From the NCBI RefSeq assembly GCF_028898845.1, contig NZ_CP118574.1, positions 4,685,001 through 4,749,000 of the forward strand: a DNA stretch of 64,000 bases. Direction: 5' to 3'. A program made the translations under genes and the position numbers. Positions 7,308 through 15,275 of the stretch are shown piece after piece (positions within the stretch are counted from its first letter, which is position 1; every line of letters starts with the position of its first letter). Origin of the DNA: Streptomyces sp. WZ-12. GTDB taxonomy: Bacteria > Actinomycetota > Actinomycetes > Streptomycetales > Streptomycetaceae. Under the pieces are notes generated by a model, which was not told the DNA's origin, searched no databases, and worked only from the letters and a program-made list of their open reading frames with translations.

Positions 7308-8126
7308 GTGGTCGCTCCAGGGTTCCGTACGCGCATTGCCTCAAGTCTGCTGGTGGTCGCCACCGCGCTGCCCGTCTCCATGACCGCCGGCCCCGCGTTG
7401 GCCGCCGACCTCCGCGCCACCCCGGCCGCCCGCCCCGATGAGCCGCTGGACGACTTCGCGGCGGATCCCCCGCTGGCCGAGGATCGCCTGGAGGAGCAGT
7501 ATCCCGACGCCCCGGAACGGCTGCCGGACCTCCCCGGTGCCGACGACTTCCGGGACCTCCCGGACATCGTCCTCGGAGTCTCCGGCACCCTGCCGGGCTT
7601 TCCGAACGACCCCGCCGGGCCGTTCGCCCACGAGCCGCGACACCACCACCCGCACCACTTCTTCGGCCCGCACTTCCCCTGGCGTCCGGACCCGGCGGCG
7701 GACGCCGAGGAGTACGTCACGGACGACTCCGCGGACGCGGACGCCGCCGAGCCGTCCGCGCCTCCCCGCGCCTCCGCTCCTGCTCCCGCCCCCGCCCGGC
7801 ATGCGCCCCGCCGGCCCGCTCCGGCGCGGCACGATGACGAGTCCCCGGCTCCGTCGGGCTCCGGCCGGGCCGCGAACGAGGCGACCCGGCCGTCCCCCAC
7901 GCGCCCCCGCGACCTCGCCGACGCCCCCGCTCCGGCCCACCACCGGCGGGCGCCCTCGCTCGCACCTGAGCCGGACCACACCGCGGCCGGTCCGGAACCG
8001 GGAGCCAGCCCGTACGCCCTCGATGTTCCTGGGACCCGGGTCGAACGGGTCCTGCCGATGGGGGCGGGGATGACGCTCACGGGCCTGGGGCTCGCGTTCC
8101 TGGGGCTTCGGCTGCGGCGCCGCTGA
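7308..8126 (+). CDS. Secreted Pro/Ala/Asp-rich protein with C-terminal membrane anchor
   Basis: The 272-residue protein begins with a signal peptide (positively charged, then SSLLVVATALPVSMTAGPALA, cleavage near residue 32). A low-complexity acidic and proline-rich middle follows, with His clusters at HQ-poor HHHPHHFF, and it ends with LPMGAGMTLTGLGLAFLGLRLRRR. This terminal block has the order motif, hydrophobic helix, Arg tail of a cell-surface sorting signal, although LPMGAG is not a classical LPxTG. The start is a GTG preceded by GGGAGGGG at 7297-7303. The function is unknown; it is probably a wall- or membrane-linked protein. Confidence 0.7.
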   Translation: MVAPGFRTRIASSLLVVATALPVSMTAGPALAADLRATPAARPDEPLDDFAADPPLAEDRLEEQYPDAPERLPDLPGADDFRDLPDIVLGVSGTLPGFPNDPAGPFAHEPRHHHPHHFFGPHFPWRPDPAADAEEYVTDDSADADAAEPSAPPRASAPAPAPARHAPRRPAPARHDDESPAPSGSGRAANEATRPSPTRPRDLADAPAPAHHRRAPSLAPEPDHTAAGPEPGASPYALDVPGTRVERVLPMGAGMTLTGLGLAFLGLRLRRR

Positions 8127-8132
8127 GCCCTC

Positions 8133-8146
8133 GTTTCACGTGAAAC
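8133..8146. promoter_or_regulatory. parS: parS site (perfect)
   Basis: GTTTCACGTGAAAC, the Streptomyces ParB-binding palindrome. It is the first of a pair whose second copy starts 30 bp later. Confidence 0.92.
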
Positions 8147-8162
8147 GCCATCGAGCCTCGCC

Positions 8163-8176
8163 GTTTCACGTGAAAC
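8163..8176. promoter_or_regulatory. parS: parS site (perfect)
   Basis: Second perfect GTTTCACGTGAAAC of the pair between the surface-protein gene and bpa. Confidence 0.92.
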
Positions 8177-8345
8177 GGTCGGTATTCCGCGGTGCCGTGT
8201 GAAGTGAAGCGGTGCGGCGAAAGTCCCGTGTGCCTGGGTGAATGTCGGTGTTCCGTCCGAGGTGCAAGAGACCCTCCGGAGACGGGTGGATCACCTTCTG
8301 CCAAGGGCACCACTGTTCCGACCCGTCGTACGAGAGAATGGCGGC

Positions 8346-8906
8346 ATGGATATGCCGATGAACGAACGGTCGCAGGAGAACCAGCACGTCCTGGTCGTCG
8401 GCCCGGACGGCATGGCGCTCGGCAGCGCCGGCTCCGGTGGCGGGGACGGGGACGACGAACCCCGTGAGATTCCGGTGACGGACATGGTCGAGCAGCCTGC
8501 GAAGGTCATGCGCATCGGCAGCATGATCAAGCAGTTGCTGGAAGAGGTGAAGGCGGCTCCCCTCGACGAGGCGAGCCGGGTGCGCCTCAAGGAGATCCAC
8601 GCCAGCTCGGTCAAGGAGCTGGAGGACGGGCTGGCGCCCGAGCTGGTGGAGGAGTTGGAGCGGCTCTCCCTGCCCTTCACCGATGAGTCGGTGCCCACCG
8701 ACGCCGAACTGCGGATCGCCCAGGCGCAGTTGGTCGGCTGGCTGGAGGGCCTCTTCCACGGCATCCAGACCGCGCTCTTCGCCCAGCAGATGGCCGCCCG
8801 TGCCCAGCTGGAGCAGATGCGCCGCGCGCTGCCGCCCGGTGCCCCCATGGAGGGCCACCCGGAGCAGCCCGGTCACGACGGTGCCCGGTCGGGCCCGTAC
8901 CTCTGA
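8346..8906 (+). CDS. bpa: Bacterial proteasome activator Bpa
   Basis: The 186-residue protein matches the ring-forming Bpa/PafE family: a disordered N-terminus, a helical core (RIGSMIKQLLEEVKAAPLDE, then ELEDGLAPELVEELERLSLP and AELRIAQAQLVGWLEGLFHG) and a C-terminal GPYL. In M. tuberculosis the equivalent GQYL tail docks into the 20S proteasome and opens its gate without ATP; the hydrophobic Y-L end is kept here. The start at 8346 (MDMPMNERSQ) is chosen over an in-frame site at 8238 because the extra 36 residues cross the promoter region. The product should act with prcBA, which is outside the window. Confidence 0.88.
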   Translation: MDMPMNERSQENQHVLVVGPDGMALGSAGSGGGDGDDEPREIPVTDMVEQPAKVMRIGSMIKQLLEEVKAAPLDEASRVRLKEIHASSVKELEDGLAPELVEELERLSLPFTDESVPTDAELRIAQAQLVGWLEGLFHGIQTALFAQQMAARAQLEQMRRALPPGAPMEGHPEQPGHDGARSGPYL

Positions 8907-8927
8907 TCGCAGCTCCCGGAACGGCCG

Positions 8928-8960
8928 AGGGGCCGGCACGCATCCCGCGTGCCGGCCCCT
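8928..8960. terminator. Bidirectional terminator hairpin
   Basis: Perfect 14-bp arms (8928-8941 and 8947-8960) surround a 5-nt loop ATCCC, between convergent bpa and the kinase gene. Confidence 0.8.
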
Positions 8961-8984
8961 CCCGTTGTCAGGGGGACGCTGGCG

Positions 8985-10643
8985 TCAGTTGCTGCGACCG
9001 GTCGAGATGGTCAGCCGGATGGTGTCGTTGCTGCGTGGGTTCCACCAACTGACGGCGGCCGGGGTCTGGTCGGTGACGGTGTTCTTGCCCCAGATACCGT
9101 CGTTCTCCTCCCTGACCACCTTGTACTTCCAGCCGGCGGCCTCGATGCACTGCTTGACCGACTCCAGGTTCTTGAACTTGAAGTTGGGGAAGAGCACCTT
9201 GCCCTTCTCGCTGTAGCTCGGCGTCGGGTTGGTGCACTCGGACGTCTGGACCGTCGCCGTCTTGTCCTCGGGGCGGACGTTCGACGTGGGCGAGGAGTAG
9301 GAGTACCCGGGCGTCGGGTTGTCGGTGCCGCCGCTGCCGCCGTCGGATCCGGCGCTCAGACCGATGCCTACGGCTATCGCGGTGACCACGATGACGCCCA
9401 CCACCGCCGCCACGATGATCACCGGGCTGTTGTTCTTCCGCGGGCGCGCCGGCGGCATTCCCCTCGCCACCGGGGGCGCGGGCGGCCCGGGGAACGGCGG
9501 AGGCGGGGCCTGGAAGCCGGCGTTGGCGAACGGCGCCGGCGTCGGGGCCGGACCCGGGGCGGGCGTCGGGTAGGCGTTGTTGACCGGCGGCGGCGTCGAC
9601 GGGCCGAAGGCCGGCTGGGTCGGCTGGTACGGCTGCTGGACGTTGGGCGGTACCGGCGCCTGCGGGTTGCCGGAGGCGGTGGGGAACACCGCGGAGGAGA
9701 CCGAGGCCCCGCTGGTGCGGGCCCGCGGCCCCCCGCTGATGATCAGCGGCGTCGCCCCGGACTGCCCGGACCCGGCGATCCGCAGGCACTCGTCCCGCAT
9801 CGCCTCGGCCGTGGGGAACCGGTCGTTGGGGTTCTTCTTCAGTGCCCGGGCGACCAGCGCGTCCACCGCCGGCGGCAGCGAGCGGTTGATGCTCGACGGG
9901 ACCGGCGGCTCTTCCTGGACGTGGGCGTAGGCGATGGCCAGCGGCGAGTCCGCGTCGAACGGGAGCTGACCGGTCAGCAGCTCGAAGAGCATGATGCCGA
10001 CCGAGTACAGGTCGGAGCGGGCGTCCACGCCACGGCCCAGGGCCTGCTCGGGCGAGAGGTACTGCGGGGTGCCGACGACCATGCCGGTCTGCGTCATCGA
10101 CGTCACGCCGGACTGCATGGCGCGGGCGATGCCGAAGTCCATGACCTTGACGACGTTGCGCTTGGTCATCATGACGTTGCCCGGCTTGATGTCCCGGTGG
10201 ACCAGGCCCATCTCGTGGCTCGCCTCCAGCGCGGCGAGCACGTCGGCGGTCACCTTCAGCGCCTTGTCGGTCGGCATCGCGCCGTGCTGGGCGATGTCGG
10301 CGTCGAGCGCGGAACGCAGCGGCTGGCCGGAGACGTACTCCATGATGATGTACGGCACCATGCCGCCGTCGAGCTCGTCCTCGCCGGAGTCGAAGACCGA
10401 GACGATGTTGGTGTGCGTGAGCTTCGCCACTGACTGCGCCTCGCGGCGGAAGCGCTCGCGGAACGCCTGCTCGCGGCCGAGCTCGGTGTGCAGCGTCTTG
10501 ATCGCGACCTCGCGGTCCAGCACGCTGTCGTAGGCGAGGTGGACGGAGGCCATGCCGCCGGCGCCGAGAAGATCACGAAGCTGGTAACGTCCACCGCCGA
10601 CCGAACGGCCCCCGAACTGGCCCTGAGCGCCGTCCTGGCTCAT
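8985..10643 (-). CDS. Membrane Ser/Thr protein kinase with extracellular PASTA-like domain
   Basis: The 552-residue protein has a complete Hanks-type kinase domain at about 20-285: glycine loop LLGAGGMASV, Lys49, HRDIKPGN (149-156), DFG (169-171) and GTPQYLSPEQ. A Pro/Ala-rich juxtamembrane region (about 320-400), a single transmembrane helix (about 407-430) and a C-terminal 120-residue outside part follow. FPNFKFKNLESVKQCIEAAGW and RLTISTG in that outer part look like a diverged PASTA domain. The topology matches PknB-type receptors. It is divergent from a second kinase gene across 312 bp. Likely roles are sensing of the envelope and phosphorylation of cytoplasmic partners; no substrate is visible. 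Confidence 0.92.
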   Translation of the reverse strand: MSQDGAQGQFGGRSVGGGRYQLRDLLGAGGMASVHLAYDSVLDREVAIKTLHTELGREQAFRERFRREAQSVAKLTHTNIVSVFDSGEDELDGGMVPYIIMEYVSGQPLRSALDADIAQHGAMPTDKALKVTADVLAALEASHEMGLVHRDIKPGNVMMTKRNVVKVMDFGIARAMQSGVTSMTQTGMVVGTPQYLSPEQALGRGVDARSDLYSVGIMLFELLTGQLPFDADSPLAIAYAHVQEEPPVPSSINRSLPPAVDALVARALKKNPNDRFPTAEAMRDECLRIAGSGQSGATPLIISGGPRARTSGASVSSAVFPTASGNPQAPVPPNVQQPYQPTQPAFGPSTPPPVNNAYPTPAPGPAPTPAPFANAGFQAPPPPFPGPPAPPVARGMPPARPRKNNSPVIIVAAVVGVIVVTAIAVGIGLSAGSDGGSGGTDNPTPGYSYSSPTSNVRPEDKTATVQTSECTNPTPSYSEKGKVLFPNFKFKNLESVKQCIEAAGWKYKVVREENDGIWGKNTVTDQTPAAVSWWNPRSNDTIRLTISTGRSN

Positions 10644-10955
10644 CGTTCCGCTTCCCCCTGGGCGCAGGGCCCTGTGTCTAGCGATCGAAATCTAGAATTC
10701 CGCAGCCAAGTCTGCCCCAGGCCGCGGACACGTCAAGCTGTGTGCCCGTTCCGTGACCAGATGTGCAAGATCCGGACACGGACACGGGGGGTTTCGGGGT
10801 CCCGTTCACCTCTGATGAACTTGCCACACCTGGCATCCGGAAGGTTTGATGGCCGGTCCACGACGGACCGGTGGGTGCCGCGGAACCTGTAGCGTGCTCT
10901 AGCGAAGACCGAGACCTTACCGCTGTAACGCGGATCGATTCGACGGCGAGGACCG
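10644..10955. other. Divergent promoter region of two kinase genes
   Basis: The 312 bp hold no gene that I can support. TCTAG and CTAGA, nine bases apart at about 10677-10695, form a short imperfect palindrome near the minus-strand gene. No clear -35/-10 pair was fixed for either side. Confidence 0.5.
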
Positions 10956-12620
10956 ATGGCACCGACGCAGCGCCCCGAAGGGCCGTCCGATCCTGACGCC
11001 ACCGGCTCGCATGTCCCCGACGCACCGGAGATGTGGGGCAACGGCGGGCTGGTCGGCGACGGGCGCTACCGCCTGACGCACCGGCTCGGCCGCGGCGGCA
11101 TGGCGGAGGTGTTCGCCGCCGAGGACGTGCGCCTGGGCCGCACCGTCGCGGTGAAGCTGCTGCGCGCCGACCTCGCCGAGGACCCGGTGTCCAAGGCCCG
11201 CTTCACCCGCGAGGCACAGTCGGTGGCCGGGCTGAACCACCACGCGGTCGTGGCCGTGTACGACTCCGGCGAGGACTTCGTCGGCGGCAACACCGTGCCC
11301 TACATCGTGATGGAGCTGGTCGAGGGCCACACCATCCGCGATCTGCTGCTCAACGCGGACGCCCCGCCGCCGGACCAGGCGTTGATCATCGTCTCCGGTG
11401 TGCTGGAGGCGCTGGCCTACAGCCACCAGCACGGCATCGTGCACCGCGACATCAAGCCCGCCAACGTCATCATCACCAACAGCGGCGCCGTGAAGGTGAT
11501 GGACTTCGGCATCGCCCGCGCCCTGCACGGCGCGCAGTCGACCATGACCCAGACCGGCATGGTCATGGGCACCCCGCAGTACCTCTCCCCGGAGCAGGCG
11601 CTCGGCAAGACCGTCGACACCCGCTCCGACCTCTACGCCACCGGCTGCCTGCTGTACGAACTCCTCGCGCAGCGGCCGCCGTTCACCGGTGAGACCCCGC
11701 TCTCGGTCGTCTACCAGCACGTCCAGGACATGCCGGTGCCGCCCTCGCAGGTCGCCGAGTCGGTGCCGCCGGAGCTGGACGGCCTGGTCATGCGGTCGCT
11801 GGCCAAGGACCCCGACGACCGTTTTCAGACCGCCGAGGAGATGCGCGGTCTGGTCCAGTACTCGTTGCAGATGCTGCACGAGCAGGGCGGCCACACCGGC
11901 ACCTGGAACACCGGCCCGGTCGCGCTGCCCGAGGGCGGCCACACCATGGCCCTGCGCGGCGGTGCCGCCGAGACCACGGTCCTCCCCCACCCCGACGCCG
12001 GGCAGACCACGGCGCAGCCGGCCCTGACGCGCGGGATGCGGGACGACGACGGCGGTTACGAGGGCGGGTACCGGCAGTCCAAGGGCGGCCGCGGCAAGAT
12101 CTGGCTGATCGCGGTGCTCGCGCTGGTCGCCATCGCGGCGGGCGTGGCCTTCGCGGTGAAGAACAGCGGCGGCTCCAGCCACACCCCGCAGCAGCCGCCG
12201 GTCTCCCACTCCCCCTCGTCGTCGCCGTCGGACGAGACCAGCCAGTCGCCGTCGGACGAGCCGAGCACCCCCGAGACCTACCCGGGCGGTACCAGCGGCG
12301 GCGGGAGCGGCTACACCCACCGGCCGAGCCGTCAGCCCAGCACCCAGCCGTCGTCCGCGCCGCCCACCACGTCGTCGCCGTCCTCGGAGCCGCCGACCGA
12401 CACCACGGGCGGGACGAGCGACGGCGGTACCACCGGCGGGAAGACCACCGGCGGGACGACGGGCGGCGGTGACAACACCGGCGGGTCTGCCGACGGTGGG
12501 AAGACCACCGGCGGCACCAACACGGGCGGCACCAACACCGGTGGTACCAACACCGGCGGCACCCCGGGCACCAACGGCGGCACCGGCGGCACGCCCCTGG
12601 GCGGGACGACCGCCGGCTGA
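10956..12620 (+). CDS. Membrane Ser/Thr protein kinase with Thr/Gly-repeat tail
   Basis: The 554-residue Hanks-type kinase has a glycine loop LGRGGMAEVFAA, Lys67, HRDIKPAN (163-170), DFG (183-185) and GTPQYLSPEQ. A transmembrane helix lies at about 380-402. The outside part has no PASTA domain: it is Ser/Pro-rich and then Thr/Gly-rich, ending in tandem NTGGT units. Such a flexible tail could span the cell wall. The kinase domain is close to that of the divergent neighbour, so the pair may descend from a duplication. GGCGAGG upstream of the ATG is the RBS. The gene ends before a hairpin at 12629-12657. Confidence 0.92.
   Translation: MAPTQRPEGPSDPDATGSHVPDAPEMWGNGGLVGDGRYRLTHRLGRGGMAEVFAAEDVRLGRTVAVKLLRADLAEDPVSKARFTREAQSVAGLNHHAVVAVYDSGEDFVGGNTVPYIVMELVEGHTIRDLLLNADAPPPDQALIIVSGVLEALAYSHQHGIVHRDIKPANVIITNSGAVKVMDFGIARALHGAQSTMTQTGMVMGTPQYLSPEQALGKTVDTRSDLYATGCLLYELLAQRPPFTGETPLSVVYQHVQDMPVPPSQVAESVPPELDGLVMRSLAKDPDDRFQTAEEMRGLVQYSLQMLHEQGGHTGTWNTGPVALPEGGHTMALRGGAAETTVLPHPDAGQTTAQPALTRGMRDDDGGYEGGYRQSKGGRGKIWLIAVLALVAIAAGVAFAVKNSGGSSHTPQQPPVSHSPSSSPSDETSQSPSDEPSTPETYPGGTSGGGSGYTHRPSRQPSTQPSSAPPTTSSPSSEPPTDTTGGTSDGGTTGGKTTGGTTGGGDNTGGSADGGKTTGGTNTGGTNTGGTNTGGTPGTNGGTGGTPLGGTTAG
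12511..12564 (+). repeat. 15-bp tandem repeats encoding NTGGT units
   Basis: Three full 15-bp units plus a partial one (GGCGGCACCAACACS) lie in the 3' part of the kinase gene. They encode repeated GGTNT in the outer tail and could vary in copy number between strains. Confidence 0.8.
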
Positions 12621-12628
12621 CGGCGATC

Positions 12629-12657
12629 GGGCTGACGCCCCCCGCGCGCGTCAGCCC
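12629..12657. terminator. Bidirectional terminator hairpin
   Basis: GGGCTGACGC (12629-12638) pairs perfectly with GCGTCAGCCC (12648-12657) around a 9-nt loop. The right arm overlaps the stop codon of the convergent phosphotransferase gene. Confidence 0.7.
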
Positions 12658-13661
12658 GTGAACGCCCGCCGCACGGCGGGGAGTTCACGGGTCCACCACA
12701 CCGCCAGTGCGGCCGCCGCGGGGAACTGCGGATCGGTCCGCCGGTCGCCGAGCTGGTAGCGCCAGGTGAGCATCCAGAAGTCGTTCAACCGCTCCCACCA
12801 CACCCGGTGGACGGCCGCGGCCAGCTCCTCGGGGCCGGCCCCGCACACGCTCCGGTAGGCGTCGGCGTACGCGGCGACCTTCGTCAAGTCCAGCGTCCCG
12901 CAGGGGCGGACGAAGAAGATCGCGGCGGCGCGCACCGCCTCCTCGGCGCGGGGCTGCACGCCCAGCCGGTCCCAGTCGACGATCGCGGCCGGTTCGGCGC
13001 CGCGGTAGAGCACGTTCAGCGGGTGGAAGTCCCCGTGCACCCAGCCCGCCGCCGGCTCCGCGCCGGGGGCCGGCCGGCGGTGCGCCTGCCGCTCCAGCAG
13101 GGCCCGGCGCTCCAGGAGGCGGTGCTCGGCGAGCTCGTCGAAGCTGGTGCGCGGGCGGGCGCCGCGGGCCAGCGCCAGCAGTTCGTCGATCGTCTCGAAG
13201 GTCCGCTCGGGATCGGCGGCGGCGTCCGTACCGGGCGGCCGGGGCGGCGCCGGCTCGTCGGCCATCACCCGCTCCAACGTGGTGTGGACGAGCCCGAGCA
13301 GGGCGCCGAGCCGGCGCGACTGACCGGTGGTCAGCGCGGTGCCGCTGAGATGTCGGCCCTCGATCCACGGGTGCAGGGCGTAGCAGCGGCCGTCCAGGAC
13401 GGTGAAGGTCCGGCCGTCGGTGCCGGTGACGGGCGGGACGACCGGCAGACCGCGGCCGGCCAGCCGGCGGGTGGCGCGGTGCTGGCGGGCGAGCGCGACG
13501 CGGTCGCCGTCGAGGTGGTGTTTGAGGAAGTAGCGGCCGCCGGTGGTCGCCAGGAAGTAGCCGTGGTTGAGCAGTCCTTCGGCGACGGGCTCGCAGGACA
13601 GTGGCGCCCCGGCACGGTCGTAGTGGCGCAACAGGGATCCGAGGGTGTCGCGGTCGGGCAT
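12651..13661 (-). CDS. APH-family phosphotransferase (aminoglycoside/homoserine kinase-like)
   Basis: The protein of 336 residues (start MPDRDTLGSL at 13661) has the choline/aminoglycoside kinase fold. An N-lobe lysine sits in RYFLKHHL, the catalytic loop is WVHGDFHPLNVLY (Asp base, Asn for metal), and a DxD-like IVDWDRLG follows. The hinge and LHPWIEGRHL region resemble small-molecule kinases such as HSK-II or fructosamine kinase-like enzymes rather than resistance APHs. The substrate is not assignable. A start 11 codons upstream is possible. It is convergent with the kinase gene. Confidence 0.8.
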   Translation of the reverse strand: MPDRDTLGSLLRHYDRAGAPLSCEPVAEGLLNHGYFLATTGGRYFLKHHLDGDRVALARQHRATRRLAGRGLPVVPPVTGTDGRTFTVLDGRCYALHPWIEGRHLSGTALTTGQSRRLGALLGLVHTTLERVMADEPAPPRPPGTDAAADPERTFETIDELLALARGARPRTSFDELAEHRLLERRALLERQAHRRPAPGAEPAAGWVHGDFHPLNVLYRGAEPAAIVDWDRLGVQPRAEEAVRAAAIFFVRPCGTLDLTKVAAYADAYRSVCGAGPEELAAAVHRVWWERLNDFWMLTWRYQLGDRRTDPQFPAAAALAVWWTRELPAVRRAFTG

Positions 13662-13746
13662 CGCCGCCGACCGGACTACAGATGAGCGCAGCACGCGCCA
13701 GATGTTAGATCAACTTCGCCCAGTGGAGTGGGTGTTCCGGAAAGCC

Positions 13747-14160
13747 TTACAGAGGGTGTGCAAATCCGAAGACCGGGACGTCCGTGAGGTGATGCAGCGT
13801 CACGAACTCCGGCGCGACCCGCAGGTAGACCGGATCGTACGGTACCCCGTCGGCCAGCCGCGGGGTGCGGCCGAACAACTCCCGTTCCCCCGCGGTCGGT
13901 TCGATGACCCGGGCGGTCCCGGTGCACTGCACGGACCAGGTGTCGCGGGCGCCGCCGACGTTGTCCGCCTCGTACGCCACGACGCTGCCGTCCAGCGCCC
14001 GGTGGTAGTCGTAGCCGCGGTGCAGCCGCAGGAGCAGCCGGCCGTCGACGACGAGGTGCCGGGTCACGGTGGTGAAGGGGAGCGCCCGCCGGCTGGCCGA
14101 CACCCGGCCGTAGGGGGTCGTGCTCAGCAGCTCGATGGCACGGAAGACGTCGGTGAGCAT
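13747..14160 (-). CDS. Pyridoxamine 5'-phosphate oxidase-like flavin/F420-type protein
   Basis: The 137-residue split-barrel protein (start MLTDVFRAIELL at 14160, RBS AGAGG) has the motif YGRVSASRRALPFTTVTRHLV and a VQCTGTARVIEP strand. These are typical of the PNPOx-like superfamily binding FMN, F420 or haem. In Streptomyces many single-domain copies exist and their reactions are mostly unknown. A longer frame to 14322 overlaps the response regulator gene and is rejected. The product ends only 86 bp before the phosphotransferase start, so the two may share a transcript. Confidence 0.75.
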   Translation of the reverse strand: MLTDVFRAIELLSTTPYGRVSASRRALPFTTVTRHLVVDGRLLLRLHRGYDYHRALDGSVVAYEADNVGGARDTWSVQCTGTARVIEPTAGERELFGRTPRLADGVPYDPVYLRVAPEFVTLHHLTDVPVFGFAHPL

Positions 14161-14290
14161 GGCCTCTAGGGTGCCCGGCCGGCGGGGCGTCGGATAGGGA
14201 CGGCCGCCCCCGATCGACGGGACGTTGGTCCCTGCCGGCGGCCGCGGAATCGTCGGCTCCGCGGCCCTGCCCGGCGGGTGTGTGCGCTGC

Positions 14291-14971
14291 TCAGCGCCTT
14301 TCCGCCTGCCGCCGTGCGACATAGGCGGCGGCCTGCGAACGGCGTTCCATACCCAGCTTGGAAAGCAGGCTGGAAACGTAATTCTTGATCGTCTTTTCGG
14401 CGAGGTGAAGGCGTTCGCCGATTGCGCGATTGGTCAGTCCCTCCCCGATCAGATCGAGGATCTTGCGTTCCTGTTCGGTGAGGCTCGCCAGCCGGTCGTC
14501 GCTCTTGGTGGCGTTGCCGTCGCGAAGTCGTTCCAGGACGCGGGCGGTGGCCACCGGGTCGAGCAGCGACTTTCCGGCCGCCACGTCGCGGACGGCGGAG
14601 AGGAGTTCGCTGCCCCGGATCGCCTTGAGGACATAACCGGACGCACCGGCCATGATCGCGTCGAAGAGGGCCTCGTCATCGGCGAACGAGGTGAGCATCA
14701 GGCACTTGATGTCCTCGTTCTGCGAGCGGACCTCGCGGCAGACCTCGACGCCGCTGCCGTCCGGGAGCCGGACGTCGAGCACGGCCACGTCCGGACGGGT
14801 CGCCGGGATCCTGACCAGCGCATCGGCCGCGGTGCCGGCCTCGCCGACCACCTCGATGTCTTCCTCGACCGACAGCATTTCGTGGACACCCCGCCGGACC
14901 ACTTCGTGGTCATCGAGCAGGAAAACCGTGATTTTTCCGTCTTCGCGCACCTTCCCAGTCTCACACATCAA
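14291..14971 (-). CDS. NarL/LuxR-family response regulator (orphan)
   Basis: The receiver domain spans residues 13-130, with the acidic pair at 20-21, phospho-acceptor Asp66 (VAVLDVRLPDGSG), switch Ser in LTSFADDEAL and Lys in YVLKAI. A LuxR-type HTH closes the protein (LTEQERKILDLIGEGLTNRA, then LHLAEKTIKNYVSSLLSKLG). No histidine kinase lies nearby, so it is an orphan here. From memory, the S. coelicolor counterpart next to the bkd operon (SCO3818) is an orphan regulator reported to be addressed by a distant kinase. Start choice is uncertain: a GTG at codon 8 is equally good. It is divergent from the dehydrogenase operon. Confidence 0.88.
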   Translation of the reverse strand: MMCETGKVREDGKITVFLLDDHEVVRRGVHEMLSVEEDIEVVGEAGTAADALVRIPATRPDVAVLDVRLPDGSGVEVCREVRSQNEDIKCLMLTSFADDEALFDAIMAGASGYVLKAIRGSELLSAVRDVAAGKSLLDPVATARVLERLRDGNATKSDDRLASLTEQERKILDLIGEGLTNRAIGERLHLAEKTIKNYVSSLLSKLGMERRSQAAAYVARRQAERR

Positions 14972-15275
14972 CTCTTCCCGTGCTCCAGGTCACCGATATA
15001 ACGTGCCGTTGTCCCGGCGGCCTGCAACGCTGTGACCAGGAGTTGTTCCCAGCCTTCGCGATTTACTTGGAAATCCAAGCAAAATCGCAGGTCAGCGCCA
15101 TTTCCACTTCGGCTTTGACAATGGGTAACGTGCAATGAGCAGGCCACTCCGGGGCGCTTTGTTCCACCCGGATCCGGCCGCGTTCGCACACACCCCGTGC
15201 GCCGTATCGGATACCGGGTGAGCCGCAAACGGCCACCGGCGGACCCCGGGGGCCGGACAGACGGAGGAGCAGCAC
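14972..15275. other. Divergent regulatory region of response regulator and 2-oxo acid dehydrogenase operon
   Basis: About 300 bp without a supportable gene. It includes the short palindrome at 15066-15079 and a TTGACA at 15115-15120 without a matching -10 at normal spacing. Confidence 0.5.
15066..15079. promoter_or_regulatory. Candidate operator palindrome upstream of E1/E2 operon
   Basis: CTTGGAAATCCAAG is a perfect 5-bp inverted repeat around AAAT, in the space between the regulator and the dehydrogenase operon. It could be an Lrp- or regulator-binding site; nothing identifies the protein. Confidence 0.35.

Noticed and set aside
12511..12564. CRISPR-like repeat array
   Set aside because: Units are 15 bp, contiguous, in frame and encode NTGGT; this is a coding tandem repeat.
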